This document shows, one piece after another, positions 27,960 through 37,030 of a stretch of 64,000 nt of DNA. The notes below the pieces were generated by a model. The model saw nothing but the letters and a program-made list of their open reading frames with translations. It was not told the origin of the DNA and did no database searches. Within the stretch, counting starts at the first letter, position 1. Each line of letters begins with the position of its first letter. The DNA is from Anaerolineaceae bacterium (GTDB lineage: Bacteria > Chloroflexota > Anaerolineae > Anaerolineales > Anaerolineaceae), in contig JAJUGU010000004.1 in assembly GCA_029265815.1 (NCBI GenBank), positions 62,001-126,000 of the forward strand, written 5' to 3'. Both the position numbers and the translations under genes were made by a program.

Positions 27960-29201
27960 TCAATCAATTGTGTTTTGAAGTTGAGTGTACGAGTTCATCA
28001 TAGCGATTCGTTTTAAAAATTCGCCCAGCGATTTTGATTGCGCACGCAAGGCGCGCACTGCTGGTCCAACGGGATCTTCTCCGGCTGCACCTTCAGGAAC
28101 GTCTGCATACGCCCCATGGAAAGCAAAATAGGCCTGGTTCAACTTGCGGATCATATACCCATGCTGAACAAAAATAATACGCCGCTCTTCCATATATTGC
28201 TCAGCTTCGGTGATCTTCCCTTCCGCCAGCATCGCATCCACGGTAACCCGCGTCAAATGCATCTCGTGTTGAAAATCAAAGGTGTCTTTGACAGGCGCAA
28301 AATAGACGGATTTTCTTCCAGTGCTGCTGCGGGATGACAATTGCGGGTAATACCTGGCCAGGACGGCATTACTGACTTCTGTGCCCACTATAGAAGCCGT
28401 TGTTTCGTTCATGGTGCGCAATTCCGGGGTGGTTTCGTAATTCATCCCCAGTGGATGCAGGGTGAGATAGTTGTGTGTCCATTCGTGCGCGATGGTGTCC
28501 AGCGTCCAACGCAAATCGGAGGTGCGCTGCACCATCGTGGGATAGACCCCGATCCCTCCCACATCAACCACAAGAACTGATGCGTTCATATATTCCGCCA
28601 CCTTGTCTTCAAGGTCAACGATCTCTTCAAGACTGAGATCTGAGAGCAGCGAGATATTCACTTCCTGTCTGATGGTGTCGCGCGGAGAAACGATCAGCGC
28701 TTTTGGCAGCGGCGTTGAGTGGAACAAAACCGGTGGGATTGGCTGGCTCAGGAAAGCGATGTCATAGTCTGCCAGCACCTGCGAAACCTGGTATTGCAGA
28801 ATGGACTCTGTGAGTGGCGCCAGTGTTTTTAGAGCCATCTCGAGGTCATCCTGCTGCGACAGCAATTCAGCTGCAGCGGTGTTGGGATCTTTCACCTCTG
28901 GATCGGCAAAAATAACCTCGATCTGAGTTTGGACGCGCTCAAGTTGTCTGATTAGATCGAAGTAACGCATCACGGCCTTGCACTGTGCGTCCTCAGTCAA
29001 CCGCTGGGAGGTGTTTAACCGCCACTGTCCGGTCTTTTGCTCCACCGCGTCGAGTGTCCAGATGAAATAGTCAAATTCATAAGGACGGGCAAAACGGCGC
29101 GCCTGTTCGGTCGGATCATCCAGCGATACCTCAGAAGTGGTAAGAAGGATCGCCAGGATCATGAACAACAGTAAGAGGCGGGGTAAATGCCGGTGCATCA
29201 T
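27960..29201 (-). CDS. putative membrane-anchored zinc metallopeptidase, unassigned family
   Basis: N-terminal TM; HEWTHNYL (HExxH) followed by MNETTASIVG (possible third Glu ligand). Confidence 0.6.
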   Translation of the reverse strand: MMHRHLPRLLLLFMILAILLTTSEVSLDDPTEQARRFARPYEFDYFIWTLDAVEQKTGQWRLNTSQRLTEDAQCKAVMRYFDLIRQLERVQTQIEVIFADPEVKDPNTAAAELLSQQDDLEMALKTLAPLTESILQYQVSQVLADYDIAFLSQPIPPVLFHSTPLPKALIVSPRDTIRQEVNISLLSDLSLEEIVDLEDKVAEYMNASVLVVDVGGIGVYPTMVQRTSDLRWTLDTIAHEWTHNYLTLHPLGMNYETTPELRTMNETTASIVGTEVSNAVLARYYPQLSSRSSTGRKSVYFAPVKDTFDFQHEMHLTRVTVDAMLAEGKITEAEQYMEERRIIFVQHGYMIRKLNQAYFAFHGAYADVPEGAAGEDPVGPAVRALRAQSKSLGEFLKRIAMMNSYTQLQNTID

Positions 29202-29278
29202 GCCAGAATTATACTCTGCAGGTTTCTATGCGTGAAATAACTGACGTTTGCTATGAATAATCATATCGAAAGGGAATT

Positions 29279-30700
29279 ATGAAAAAGAAGAGTTCAAAAA
29301 GGCTATACTGGCTCATTGGTGTGGGCATCGTTGCCATCGCAGTAGTTCTATACAGCGTGATCAGCAGTGCTTCAGCACAAAAAAAGGCAGCAGCAAGCCT
29401 GCAAACCCAAAAACTTGAAGTTGGCGATCTAACGGCCATTGTTGGCGCGACCGGCACAGTTCGCGCCAATCAAAGCGCTGTGTTGAACTGGCAGACAAGC
29501 GGCAGGGTAGCAGAGATCAACGTTAAAGTGGGAGACCGGGTTGCAAGCAATCAGGTGCTGGCATCCTTGCTCGAATCCTCGCTCCCTCAGTCGATCATTC
29601 TGGCAAGAGCCGACCTGGTTGAAGCTGAAAAAGCGCTCGATACACTGCTTAATTCCAATCTGAGCAAAGCCCAGGCTCAATTAAATCTGGCAAACGCCAA
29701 AGATGCTTATGACAGAGCGCGCTGGAATAGCACACCCGCTGACATCGTGCGCACCACCGACCAGAATAAAATCGATGCCGCCAGAGCAGCGGTGACTCTC
29801 GCTGAAGACAGGGTAAAAGACGCAGAAGAAGCTTATGACCGTGTAGATGAAAGAGATGATGATGATCCACTTAAAGCATCTGCATTAAGCGCACTGGCAA
29901 ACGCGAAGATGGCCCTCGAAGACGCAAAGAAAAACCTTAATTACTATACCCAGATTCCCGATGAAAAAGAGGTTGCCATCTCTGATGCTAAAATTGCCGT
30001 CGCCCTGGCCCAGTATGAAGATGCGCAGCGTGAATGGGAACGGCTCAAAGACGGGGCCGATCCAGATGACATCGCTGCTGCCGAGGCGCGGATCGCTGCT
30101 ATCAAGGCGACGATCGATATGGCAAAGATCACCGCCCCATTTGCCGGTACTGTGACCGATATTTCTTCAATGGTTGGTGATCAGGTCACTGCTGGAACTG
30201 TGAGCTGCCGTATCGATGACCTTTCAAGATTGCTGGTAGATGTTGCCGTGCCCGAAGTGGATATCAACCGCATTAAAGTTGGTCAAGACGTACAGCTTAC
30301 ATTTGATGCCATCAACGCAGCCGAATATCAGGGACGCGTGATCGAAGTTGCAAAAGTTGGCACGATAAGCGGGGGAATGGTTAATTTCAAAGTAACGATC
30401 GAAGTATTAAATCCTGATGAACAGGTGCTCCCGGGCATGACAGCAGCCGTGAATATCATCGTCAGCCAGGTTGAAAACGTGCTTACCGTTCCTAACCGTG
30501 CCGTTCGCGTCATCGACAATCAGCAGGTGGTATACATATTGAAAAATAACATTCCAACAAAAATCGAGGTCGTCATTGGTGCATCCTCCGATACGATGAG
30601 CGAAATCGTCTCAGGTAATGTGAAAGCCGGCGATATTGTCATCCTCAATCCATCAACCAATATCCTTGATCTGGCAGCCCAGGGAGGGTTTGCACGCTAA
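29279..30700 (+). CDS. HlyD/MacA-like efflux periplasmic adaptor subunit
   Basis: N-terminal TM, lipoyl-like domain ([37 protein letters not shown]), coiled coil, [15 protein letters not shown]. Confidence 0.88.
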   Translation: MKKKSSKRLYWLIGVGIVAIAVVLYSVISSASAQKKAAASLQTQKLEVGDLTAIVGATGTVRANQSAVLNWQTSGRVAEINVKVGDRVASNQVLASLLESSLPQSIILARADLVEAEKALDTLLNSNLSKAQAQLNLANAKDAYDRARWNSTPADIVRTTDQNKIDAARAAVTLAEDRVKDAEEAYDRVDERDDDDPLKASALSALANAKMALEDAKKNLNYYTQIPDEKEVAISDAKIAVALAQYEDAQREWERLKDGADPDDIAAAEARIAAIKATIDMAKITAPFAGTVTDISSMVGDQVTAGTVSCRIDDLSRLLVDVAVPEVDINRIKVGQDVQLTFDAINAAEYQGRVIEVAKVGTISGGMVNFKVTIEVLNPDEQVLPGMTAAVNIIVSQVENVLTVPNRAVRVIDNQQVVYILKNNIPTKIEVVIGASSDTMSEIVSGNVKAGDIVILNPSTNILDLAAQGGFAR

Positions 30701-31392
30701 TGGAAAACGATTTGATTCCGGTCATTCAAACCCATGACCTGAGAAAAATCTATAAGATCGGCGAAGTGGAGGTGCATGCACTCGCCGGGGTTTCAATCAC
30801 CATCAACAGGGGTGAAGTTGTCGCCATCATGGGACCTTCTGGATCAGGGAAATCCACGCTGATGAATTTACTCGGCTGCCTCGATCGTCCCACCAGTGGC
30901 AGGTACATTCTGGATGGTGAAGAAGTATCAGAATTGGATGATGACCAGCTGGCAGGAATCCGTAACCGCAAGGTGGGATTCGTATTTCAAAGTTTTAACC
31001 TTTTATCGCGGTCAACCGCTCTGGCTAATGTGGAATTGCCCATGCGCTACGCGGGGGTGTCAAAAGAACGTGTGCAGCGGGCTGCCGCCGCCCTCAAATC
31101 GGTTGGTCTGGCTGACCGCATGAATCACAAACCCACCGAACTTTCAGGTGGACAGCAGCAAAGGGTGGCGATCGCCCGTGCTCTGGTCAATCACCCTGCC
31201 ATTCTTATGGCCGATGAACCTACAGGGAATCTTGATTCAAAATCTGGTAAAGAGATCATGGATCTTTTACTGTCGCTCAACAAAGAATCTGGAACAACCC
31301 TGATCATCGTAACCCATGACCCAACCATAGCAGCCCAAACTCAGCGCATTATTCACTTAAAGGACGGACTGGTCGAGGAGGATATCAAATGA
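30700..31392 (+). CDS. ABC transporter ATP-binding protein (MacB/LolD type)
   Basis: [23 protein letters not shown] Walker [26 protein letters not shown]. Confidence 0.93.
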   Translation: MENDLIPVIQTHDLRKIYKIGEVEVHALAGVSITINRGEVVAIMGPSGSGKSTLMNLLGCLDRPTSGRYILDGEEVSELDDDQLAGIRNRKVGFVFQSFNLLSRSTALANVELPMRYAGVSKERVQRAAAALKSVGLADRMNHKPTELSGGQQQRVAIARALVNHPAILMADEPTGNLDSKSGKEIMDLLLSLNKESGTTLIIVTHDPTIAAQTQRIIHLKDGLVEEDIK

Positions 31393-32615
31393 ACCTCGGA
31401 CAGGCAATCATTGAAGCACTCGAAAGTTTGAACTCTAATAAACTGCGCTCAAGTCTTACTATATTGGGAATTGTCATCGGCGTTGGGGCAGTCATCGCCA
31501 TGCTTGCCGTCGGTAACGGCGCACAGAACACAATCACCGGATCGATCAGCGGTATTGGCAGTAACCTGCTCTTCGTGATGAGCGGGAATAGCAATCAGGA
31601 ATTAACCAATATTGAACCACTCACTATGGATGATGCCAACGCGATGCTTGATCAGTTCCAGGCCCCATCGGTGGAGGATGTTGCCCCCGTGGTCAATGGA
31701 GAAGTTACAGTCACTTCCGGTTCAGAAAGTACTGCAACCTTTGTTTATGGCGTGACAACGAGTTACGAATCCGTCCGAAATTATCACGTGACCGAAGGCT
31801 CTTTTATCACAGAGGACCAGGTTCTTGGGAAAGCATCGGTTGTCCTGCTGGGACCCGATGTGGCCAAAGCATTATTTGACCGCACGGAAGGTCTGGTGGG
31901 TGAAACCGTTCGTATCGAGGGCCAACCATTTAAGGTAATTGGCGTCCTCGAATCCAAAGGGGGATCTGCCTTCGTTTCACAGGATGACGTTGTGATTGTA
32001 CCCATCACCACCTCACAGGCACGCCTGACCCGCCGCAGTAATGATCGGATCGATCTTATCTTCGTTCAATCCATCTCTGCCGATGCCCTCTCTCAGGCCA
32101 GCGAAGAAATCGCCCAGATCCTGCGCACCCGTCACCGGACCAAAGTGGGCGAAGATGATTTCACGATCCTCTCTCAACAAGATTTTGTGGAAACAGCAAA
32201 AACGATCACCAATGTGATGACCATTTTTCTTGGTGGAATTGCGGGAATTTCACTGCTGGTTGGCGGCATTGGCATTATGAATATCATGCTGGTATCTGTA
32301 ACGGAACGCACACGCGAAATCGGACTGCGTAAGGCGCTCGGAGCGCGCAAAAAAGATATTATGATCCAGTTTTTAACCGAGTCATCGCTGCTCAGTCTCT
32401 TCGGAGGCGTGATCGGCATCGGTCTGGGCTGGTTGATCTCCTTTATTGTCGGCAGAATCGCCCTCTCAAGCGGCACACCATTAAATCCTGTGGTCGGGCT
32501 GGATGCCATCCTCCTCGCGACGATTTTTTCCACAGCAGTGGGATTATTCTTCGGTCTCTACCCTGCCAACCGAGCAGCCAACCTCGAACCTGTCGAAGCA
32601 TTACGATATGAATAA
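31389..32615 (+). CDS. MacB-type ABC transporter permease
   Basis: [67 protein letters not shown]. Confidence 0.93.
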   Translation: MNLGQAIIEALESLNSNKLRSSLTILGIVIGVGAVIAMLAVGNGAQNTITGSISGIGSNLLFVMSGNSNQELTNIEPLTMDDANAMLDQFQAPSVEDVAPVVNGEVTVTSGSESTATFVYGVTTSYESVRNYHVTEGSFITEDQVLGKASVVLLGPDVAKALFDRTEGLVGETVRIEGQPFKVIGVLESKGGSAFVSQDDVVIVPITTSQARLTRRSNDRIDLIFVQSISADALSQASEEIAQILRTRHRTKVGEDDFTILSQQDFVETAKTITNVMTIFLGGIAGISLLVGGIGIMNIMLVSVTERTREIGLRKALGARKKDIMIQFLTESSLLSLFGGVIGIGLGWLISFIVGRIALSSGTPLNPVVGLDAILLATIFSTAVGLFFGLYPANRAANLEPVEALRYE

Positions 32616-32618
32616 ACA

Positions 32619-32652
32619 ATGGCTGCTGCCTTCACATTCTGGCAGCAGCCAT
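32619..32652 (+). terminator. stem-loop, probable terminator
   Basis: Perfect 12-bp ATGGCTGCTGCC/GGCAGCAGCCAT immediately after the permease stop; weak T-tract. Confidence 0.55.
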
Positions 32653-32700
32653 TCGCAATTTCGGTCTTAGGGTCTTCACCCGCCAGACGGGAATTGCTTT

Positions 32701-32898
32701 TTACAGAGGTTCTTCTGGAATCACGATCATGAGAATGATGTAAGCCAGAAGTGTACCACCGACAAAAATCAAACCCAGTACAAATAACAGCCGCATCAGG
32801 GTGGGGTCAATTCCAAAATACTCGCCCAATCCTCCGCAAACACCGGCGATCTTGCGATCCGTACGCGAACGATATAATTTCTTGGTTTGTCCTTCCAT
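32701..32898 (-). CDS. PspC-domain protein
   Basis: KLYRSRTDRKIAGVCGGLGEYFGIDPTLMRLLFVLGLIF. Confidence 0.9.
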   Translation of the reverse strand: MEGQTKKLYRSRTDRKIAGVCGGLGEYFGIDPTLMRLLFVLGLIFVGGTLLAYIILMIVIPEEPL

Positions 32899-33034
32899 TG
32901 TATTCTCCTTGTGTCAATTCACTCATATATACGAAAAGAAATCGTAAAAGTTGCGTTAAACAGCACTTGAAAATCAGCCTGGTTACGATACAATGAAATC
33001 AGGTTTATTAGGTTTATCAGATGAGGAGGCGAAT

Positions 33035-33310
33035 ATGGCAGACACCAAATTTGTTGACAGACAAAAAATTTTAAAATTCATCGGTTCGGTCCCCTTCTCA
33101 GCAGAGGATAAACAAAAATGGCAGGCCGCGCTGGAGGAAAACGAAGTGGACGAAGAATTATTGAACGACCTGCATAACAAATTGATGGAAATTCCACAGG
33201 AAAAATTTTCTGGCGGTTGGATGAAACTAAAATACAGCATGGATTTGAAAAAATTTATCGATGAATGGCGCTTGCACAACGCCAGCCGACAATTTAAGCA
33301 CGGACACTAA
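33035..33310 (+). CDS. hypothetical protein
   Basis: Start ATG 33035 after GAGGAGG; MADTKFVDRQKILKFIGSVPFSAEDKQKWQAALEENE... Confidence 0.6.
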   Translation: MADTKFVDRQKILKFIGSVPFSAEDKQKWQAALEENEVDEELLNDLHNKLMEIPQEKFSGGWMKLKYSMDLKKFIDEWRLHNASRQFKHGH

Positions 33311-33324
33311 TCTTTAGCCGATTA

Positions 33325-33365
33325 CAGCACCCGGCTCATCTGTGAACCGGGTGTTTCTTTTTCCT
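33325..33365 (+). terminator. intrinsic terminator
   Basis: CACCCGG...CCGGGTG followed by TTTCTTTTTCC. Confidence 0.7.
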
Positions 33366-33390
33366 TTTTTCCGGTATACTCAACAGGTTT

Positions 33391-34284
33391 ATGGAACATA
33401 CTTCGCCCACCACTGATCTCAAACAAAGGTTCGTATCCGATCTTTTCCTGCTCCTGGCTGCTGCAATTTGGGGTCTGGGTTTCGTTGCGCAGCGGTCAGC
33501 CTCAAATTTTCTCGGCTTCTTTGGATTCAACGGAGTACGTTTTTTGCTTGCCAGCGCGGCACTGCTGCCCTTCGTGGTTAAACGTTTTGGCTCTCTCAGG
33601 CAAAACATCCGATGGATGCTTCTGGCGGGAGGGATCCTTTTTACCGCCAGTGCCCTGCAGCAGGCAGGCCTTGAATCAACCACAGCCGGTTCGGCGGGAT
33701 TCATCACCGGTGTCTATGTCGTGCTCGTTCCGATCATTCTGAGCCTCTTCTGGAAGCAGCGGTCACCAGCGGTGACCTGGATCGCGGCTGCAGCAGCACT
33801 GGTTGGCACCTATCTTTTGAGCACCGGCGGCACGCGCTTTAACCCCTCAAGCGGAGATCTGCTTGTGCTGGCCGGGTCCATTGCCTGGGCGCTGCACGTC
33901 ATCGTCGTCGGCAAGGCAGTGCAAAAAATGGATGTCTTTGCTTTTTCCACCGGCCAATACATCGTCTGCGGCCTGCTGCACCTGATCATGAGCATTTTTG
34001 TAGAACCGGTGACGCTCACCTCACTGCGCTCTGCCTGGATGGAAGTGATCTACGCCGGGTTATTCTCGGTGGCGCTTGGCTTTACCTTCCAGGGAATTGG
34101 ACAGCGCAAAGCCCCTGCGTCTGACGCAGCGTTAATCCTCAGCCTTGAAGCCGTGTTCGCCGCAATTGCCGGGGTACTCTTCCTGCAGGAGCGCATGAAC
34201 TGGGTTCAGATCATCGGATGCGGCATTATTCTTGCAGCGATCCTTGTCGCGCAATTGGGTGTGACCCGCCGCAGCAGGGGCTGA
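33391..34284 (+). CDS. EamA/DMT-family transporter
   Basis: Ten TM pattern with two EamA repeats (LFLLLAAAIWGLGFVAQR; LLVLAGSIAWALHVIVVGK). Confidence 0.88.
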   Translation: MEHTSPTTDLKQRFVSDLFLLLAAAIWGLGFVAQRSASNFLGFFGFNGVRFLLASAALLPFVVKRFGSLRQNIRWMLLAGGILFTASALQQAGLESTTAGSAGFITGVYVVLVPIILSLFWKQRSPAVTWIAAAAALVGTYLLSTGGTRFNPSSGDLLVLAGSIAWALHVIVVGKAVQKMDVFAFSTGQYIVCGLLHLIMSIFVEPVTLTSLRSAWMEVIYAGLFSVALGFTFQGIGQRKAPASDAALILSLEAVFAAIAGVLFLQERMNWVQIIGCGIILAAILVAQLGVTRRSRG

Positions 34285-34375
34285 AAATACTTCGTAAACT
34301 GACTTTTCTTGACACTCATTTCTGCCTGTGATAGAGTAAGTGAGACCCCCAGAATTTCAGTGGTGAGGTGATTTC

Positions 34376-34795
34376 TTGGCAAAAAGCTACTCTCAACCCT
34401 TAATCGATCGCATGAAAGAGGCACAACAGGGTTCACCTGATATTGAAGCCTCTGCCGTGGTCAGCCTCGATGGTTTGATCATGGCTTCTGCCCTCCCCGA
34501 AACGCTGAGCGAAGACCGCATCTCAGCCATGTCTGCCGCGATGCTATCACTCGGAGAGCAAATCAACAAGGAAATGGGACGCGGAGCCCTCGAACAGCTG
34601 TATACCAAAGGCTGCAATGGTTACGTGGTCCTTCTCGCTATTGGCAATGAAGCGGTGCTTACCACCCTGGTGAAACCCGAAGCCAAACTAGGCGTGCTTT
34701 TCCATGAGCTGCGCCGCACCGCTGACGACCTTGAACGGATCCTGGTGGAAATTCGTGAAAAGGCAGAAAATGAAAAGCGGTCTGTTCTTCCCTAA
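34376..34795 (+). CDS. roadblock/LC7 domain protein
   Basis: ASAVVSLDGLIMASALP, LYTKGCNGYVVLLAIGNEAVLTTLVKPEAKLGVLF; TTG start. Confidence 0.85.
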   Translation: MAKSYSQPLIDRMKEAQQGSPDIEASAVVSLDGLIMASALPETLSEDRISAMSAAMLSLGEQINKEMGRGALEQLYTKGCNGYVVLLAIGNEAVLTTLVKPEAKLGVLFHELRRTADDLERILVEIREKAENEKRSVLP

Positions 34796-35387
34796 TCACT
34801 TCGTGCGTATTGCGCTTCAGTCGTTGGAAGAGGTTATTGGCCCGGGGGGAATGACCACGATCTACAGCCATTCCAGCCTTGCTTATCTGGCGGAAGCTCT
34901 TCCACCTGACGATATGAACAAGCAATTTGATTTTACTGATTTTGCAGCCTTGTTCGAGACTCTCCAATCAATCTTTGGTTCGCGCGGCAGCAGAAGCCTG
35001 GCGATGCGCGCCGGTAGAATCACCTTTACCCGCGGATTAACCATTTTCGGCAAAGGTTCCATCACAGAACCCCAGCCAGGCACGGGCCCTCTTGGACCAC
35101 ACAGCGTGCTTATTCGCTTGAACCGTCTTTCGAATTTTCTCAACACGGTCAGCGACCAGCGGTCTACCGTGATTGCAACTGATATTCCAGATACTTTCAT
35201 TTACACCGTGCAAGTCTGCCCAAACTGCATGGACCGCAGCAGTTCAGAACCGGTGTGTGCCTTTTATGAAGGTCTTCTTTCAGAGGCTGCCAAAACTTTC
35301 TCAGGCGGTCTTGAGTACTCAACTCGCGAATTGCAGTGCATGGCCGGCGGCGCAGAAGCCTGCATTTTCGAGATCAAACTGGATTAA
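34770..35387 (+). CDS. V4R-domain (4-vinyl-reductase-like) protein
   Basis: C-terminal VCPNCMDRSSSEPVCAFYEGLLSEAAKTF...ELQCMAGGAEACIFEI Cys pattern; start ATG 34770 overlaps roadblock gene. Confidence 0.75.
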   Translation: MKSGLFFPNHFVRIALQSLEEVIGPGGMTTIYSHSSLAYLAEALPPDDMNKQFDFTDFAALFETLQSIFGSRGSRSLAMRAGRITFTRGLTIFGKGSITEPQPGTGPLGPHSVLIRLNRLSNFLNTVSDQRSTVIATDIPDTFIYTVQVCPNCMDRSSSEPVCAFYEGLLSEAAKTFSGGLEYSTRELQCMAGGAEACIFEIKLD

Positions 35388-35426
35388 TTGTGTTTTCATC
35401 AACTATGGATATTTTTTGGAGAAAAT

Positions 35427-36158
35427 TTGAGTATTGCCGTAATTATTCCTACCTATAACGAAAAAGAAAATCTCCCCCTGATCGTTAAACGCCTTCAGGA
35501 TTTACCTGTAAATGATCTTTCAATATTAATCATTGACGATAACAGCCCTGACGGAACGGGGGTTTTGGCAGATGAGCTTGCCGCTCGATTCCCGAATCAG
35601 ATTTCTGTGCTTCACCGGCATGGAAAACTTGGGCTGGGTACGGCATACATTGCCGGTTTCAAACAGTTAATCAAAACCGGAGTGGATTACATCGTGCAGA
35701 TGGACGCGGACTTCTCTCATGAACCAGAGAAGATCGTGGAGTTCCTTTCTGCTGCTGAAGGCTTTGATGTTGTTTTCGGCTCACGATACATTCATGGAGG
35801 CAGCCTGGATGTCAACTGGCCGTTCTGGCGCAAGGCGCTTTCGGGGTTTGGCAATTTTTATGCCCGCACGATCCTTGGAATGAAGGTCAAAGATCTCACT
35901 GGCGGCTTTCGGCTATGGCGGCGTGAAACGCTTGCAGCCATCCCGCTGGATGTTGTGCGCTCAAACGGCTATGTATTCCAGGTGGAAATGGCTTATCTCG
36001 CTTCAAAGCTGGGTTTTAAAATCAAAGAGGTCCCCATCTACTTTGCAGAACGGAAGCTGGGCAAAAGTAAAATGAATCTCTCTATCCAGATTGAAGCTGC
36101 GCTCCGCGTGTGGGGATTGCTTTCGCGCCACCATAAAGTAAAACCGCTTATCAAGTAG
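35427..36158 (+). CDS. family 2 glycosyltransferase, dolichol/polyprenol-phosphate mannosyltransferase-like
   Basis: IIPTYNEKENLPLIV, IIDDNSPDGTG, QMDADFSHEPE, KDLTGGFRLWRRE; TTG start at 35427. Confidence 0.85.
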   Translation: MSIAVIIPTYNEKENLPLIVKRLQDLPVNDLSILIIDDNSPDGTGVLADELAARFPNQISVLHRHGKLGLGTAYIAGFKQLIKTGVDYIVQMDADFSHEPEKIVEFLSAAEGFDVVFGSRYIHGGSLDVNWPFWRKALSGFGNFYARTILGMKVKDLTGGFRLWRRETLAAIPLDVVRSNGYVFQVEMAYLASKLGFKIKEVPIYFAERKLGKSKMNLSIQIEAALRVWGLLSRHHKVKPLIK

Positions 36159-36190
36159 TTCGATACTTGGAAAAAATTATATTTTCGAGG

Positions 36191-37030
36191 TCAGGTCAGG
36201 ATATTTTCCATTTCCCCGACCAGTGTTCGCCATTCCACCAGATCAACGGTTTGCGCGCGCCTCGCCGGGTCGATGCCTGCAGCTTCCAGCAGGGCAACAG
36301 CCTGTTCGGAAGATAGATTTAATCCAGCGGCCAGTGTGTTGCGCAGCATCTTGCGCTTTTGAGAGAACGCTGCCTTGATCACCTTGAAGAACAGCTCGCG
36401 CTGTGGAGCGCTCAGAAAGGGTTTTTCATACAGATCCACACGCAGGGTAGCCGAATCTACTTTTGGCGCGGGATAAAATGATGAGGCAGGGATGGATGCC
36501 GTGATGACCGGTTTTCCGTAAAGTTGCACGCTCAATGCCAGCAGCGACAGATCGCCCGGACCAGCACAAATCCGCTCTGCCACTTCACGCTGCATGGTCA
36601 GCACCAGCCGCGAAGGCTGCGGGGAGTGTTCAAGAAGATGGCGGATAATGGCAGAGGTAATGTAGTATGGAATGTTCGCCACCACAATGTACCCATCCTG
36701 CTCCACCAGAGACCGGGGTTCCAGCTCAAGTATATCGCCTTCAACAATATTGACATTTTTAAAAGAAACCAGAACCTCACGTAAGATGGGAACTAACTTT
36801 CGGTCGATTTCCACCGCGGTTACGTGAGCGGCCTTCGCTGCCAGCAGCCGGGTCAGGCTTCCGAGCCCGGCGCCGATTTCTAACACATGGTTCTGAGCAC
36901 TCAACTCAGCACACGCAACGATCTTTTTCAATGCGCTGTGATCAACCAGAAAATTCTGCCCGAGTCCTTTGCGGGGGTCGAGCTGATAACGGTGAAGCAG
37001 TGAACGGACGTCCAGCGCGGCGGGTTCTAT
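36191..37030 (-). CDS. ksgA: 16S rRNA (adenine1518-N6/adenine1519-N6)-dimethyltransferase; proposed AUA start at 37030
   Basis: LEIGAGLGSLTRLLA SAM motif, VANIPYYITSAIIRHLL catalytic motif. Codons upstream of the track ATG (36931) encode LDPRKGLGQNFLVDHSALKKIV, the conserved KsgA N-terminus. Confidence 0.85.
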   Translation of the reverse strand: MEPAALDVRSLLHRYQLDPRKGLGQNFLVDHSALKKIVACAELSAQNHVLEIGAGLGSLTRLLAAKAAHVTAVEIDRKLVPILREVLVSFKNVNIVEGDILELEPRSLVEQDGYIVVANIPYYITSAIIRHLLEHSPQPSRLVLTMQREVAERICAGPGDLSLLALSVQLYGKPVITASIPASSFYPAPKVDSATLRVDLYEKPFLSAPQRELFFKVIKAAFSQKRKMLRNTLAAGLNLSSEQAVALLEAAGIDPARRAQTVDLVEWRTLVGEMENILT

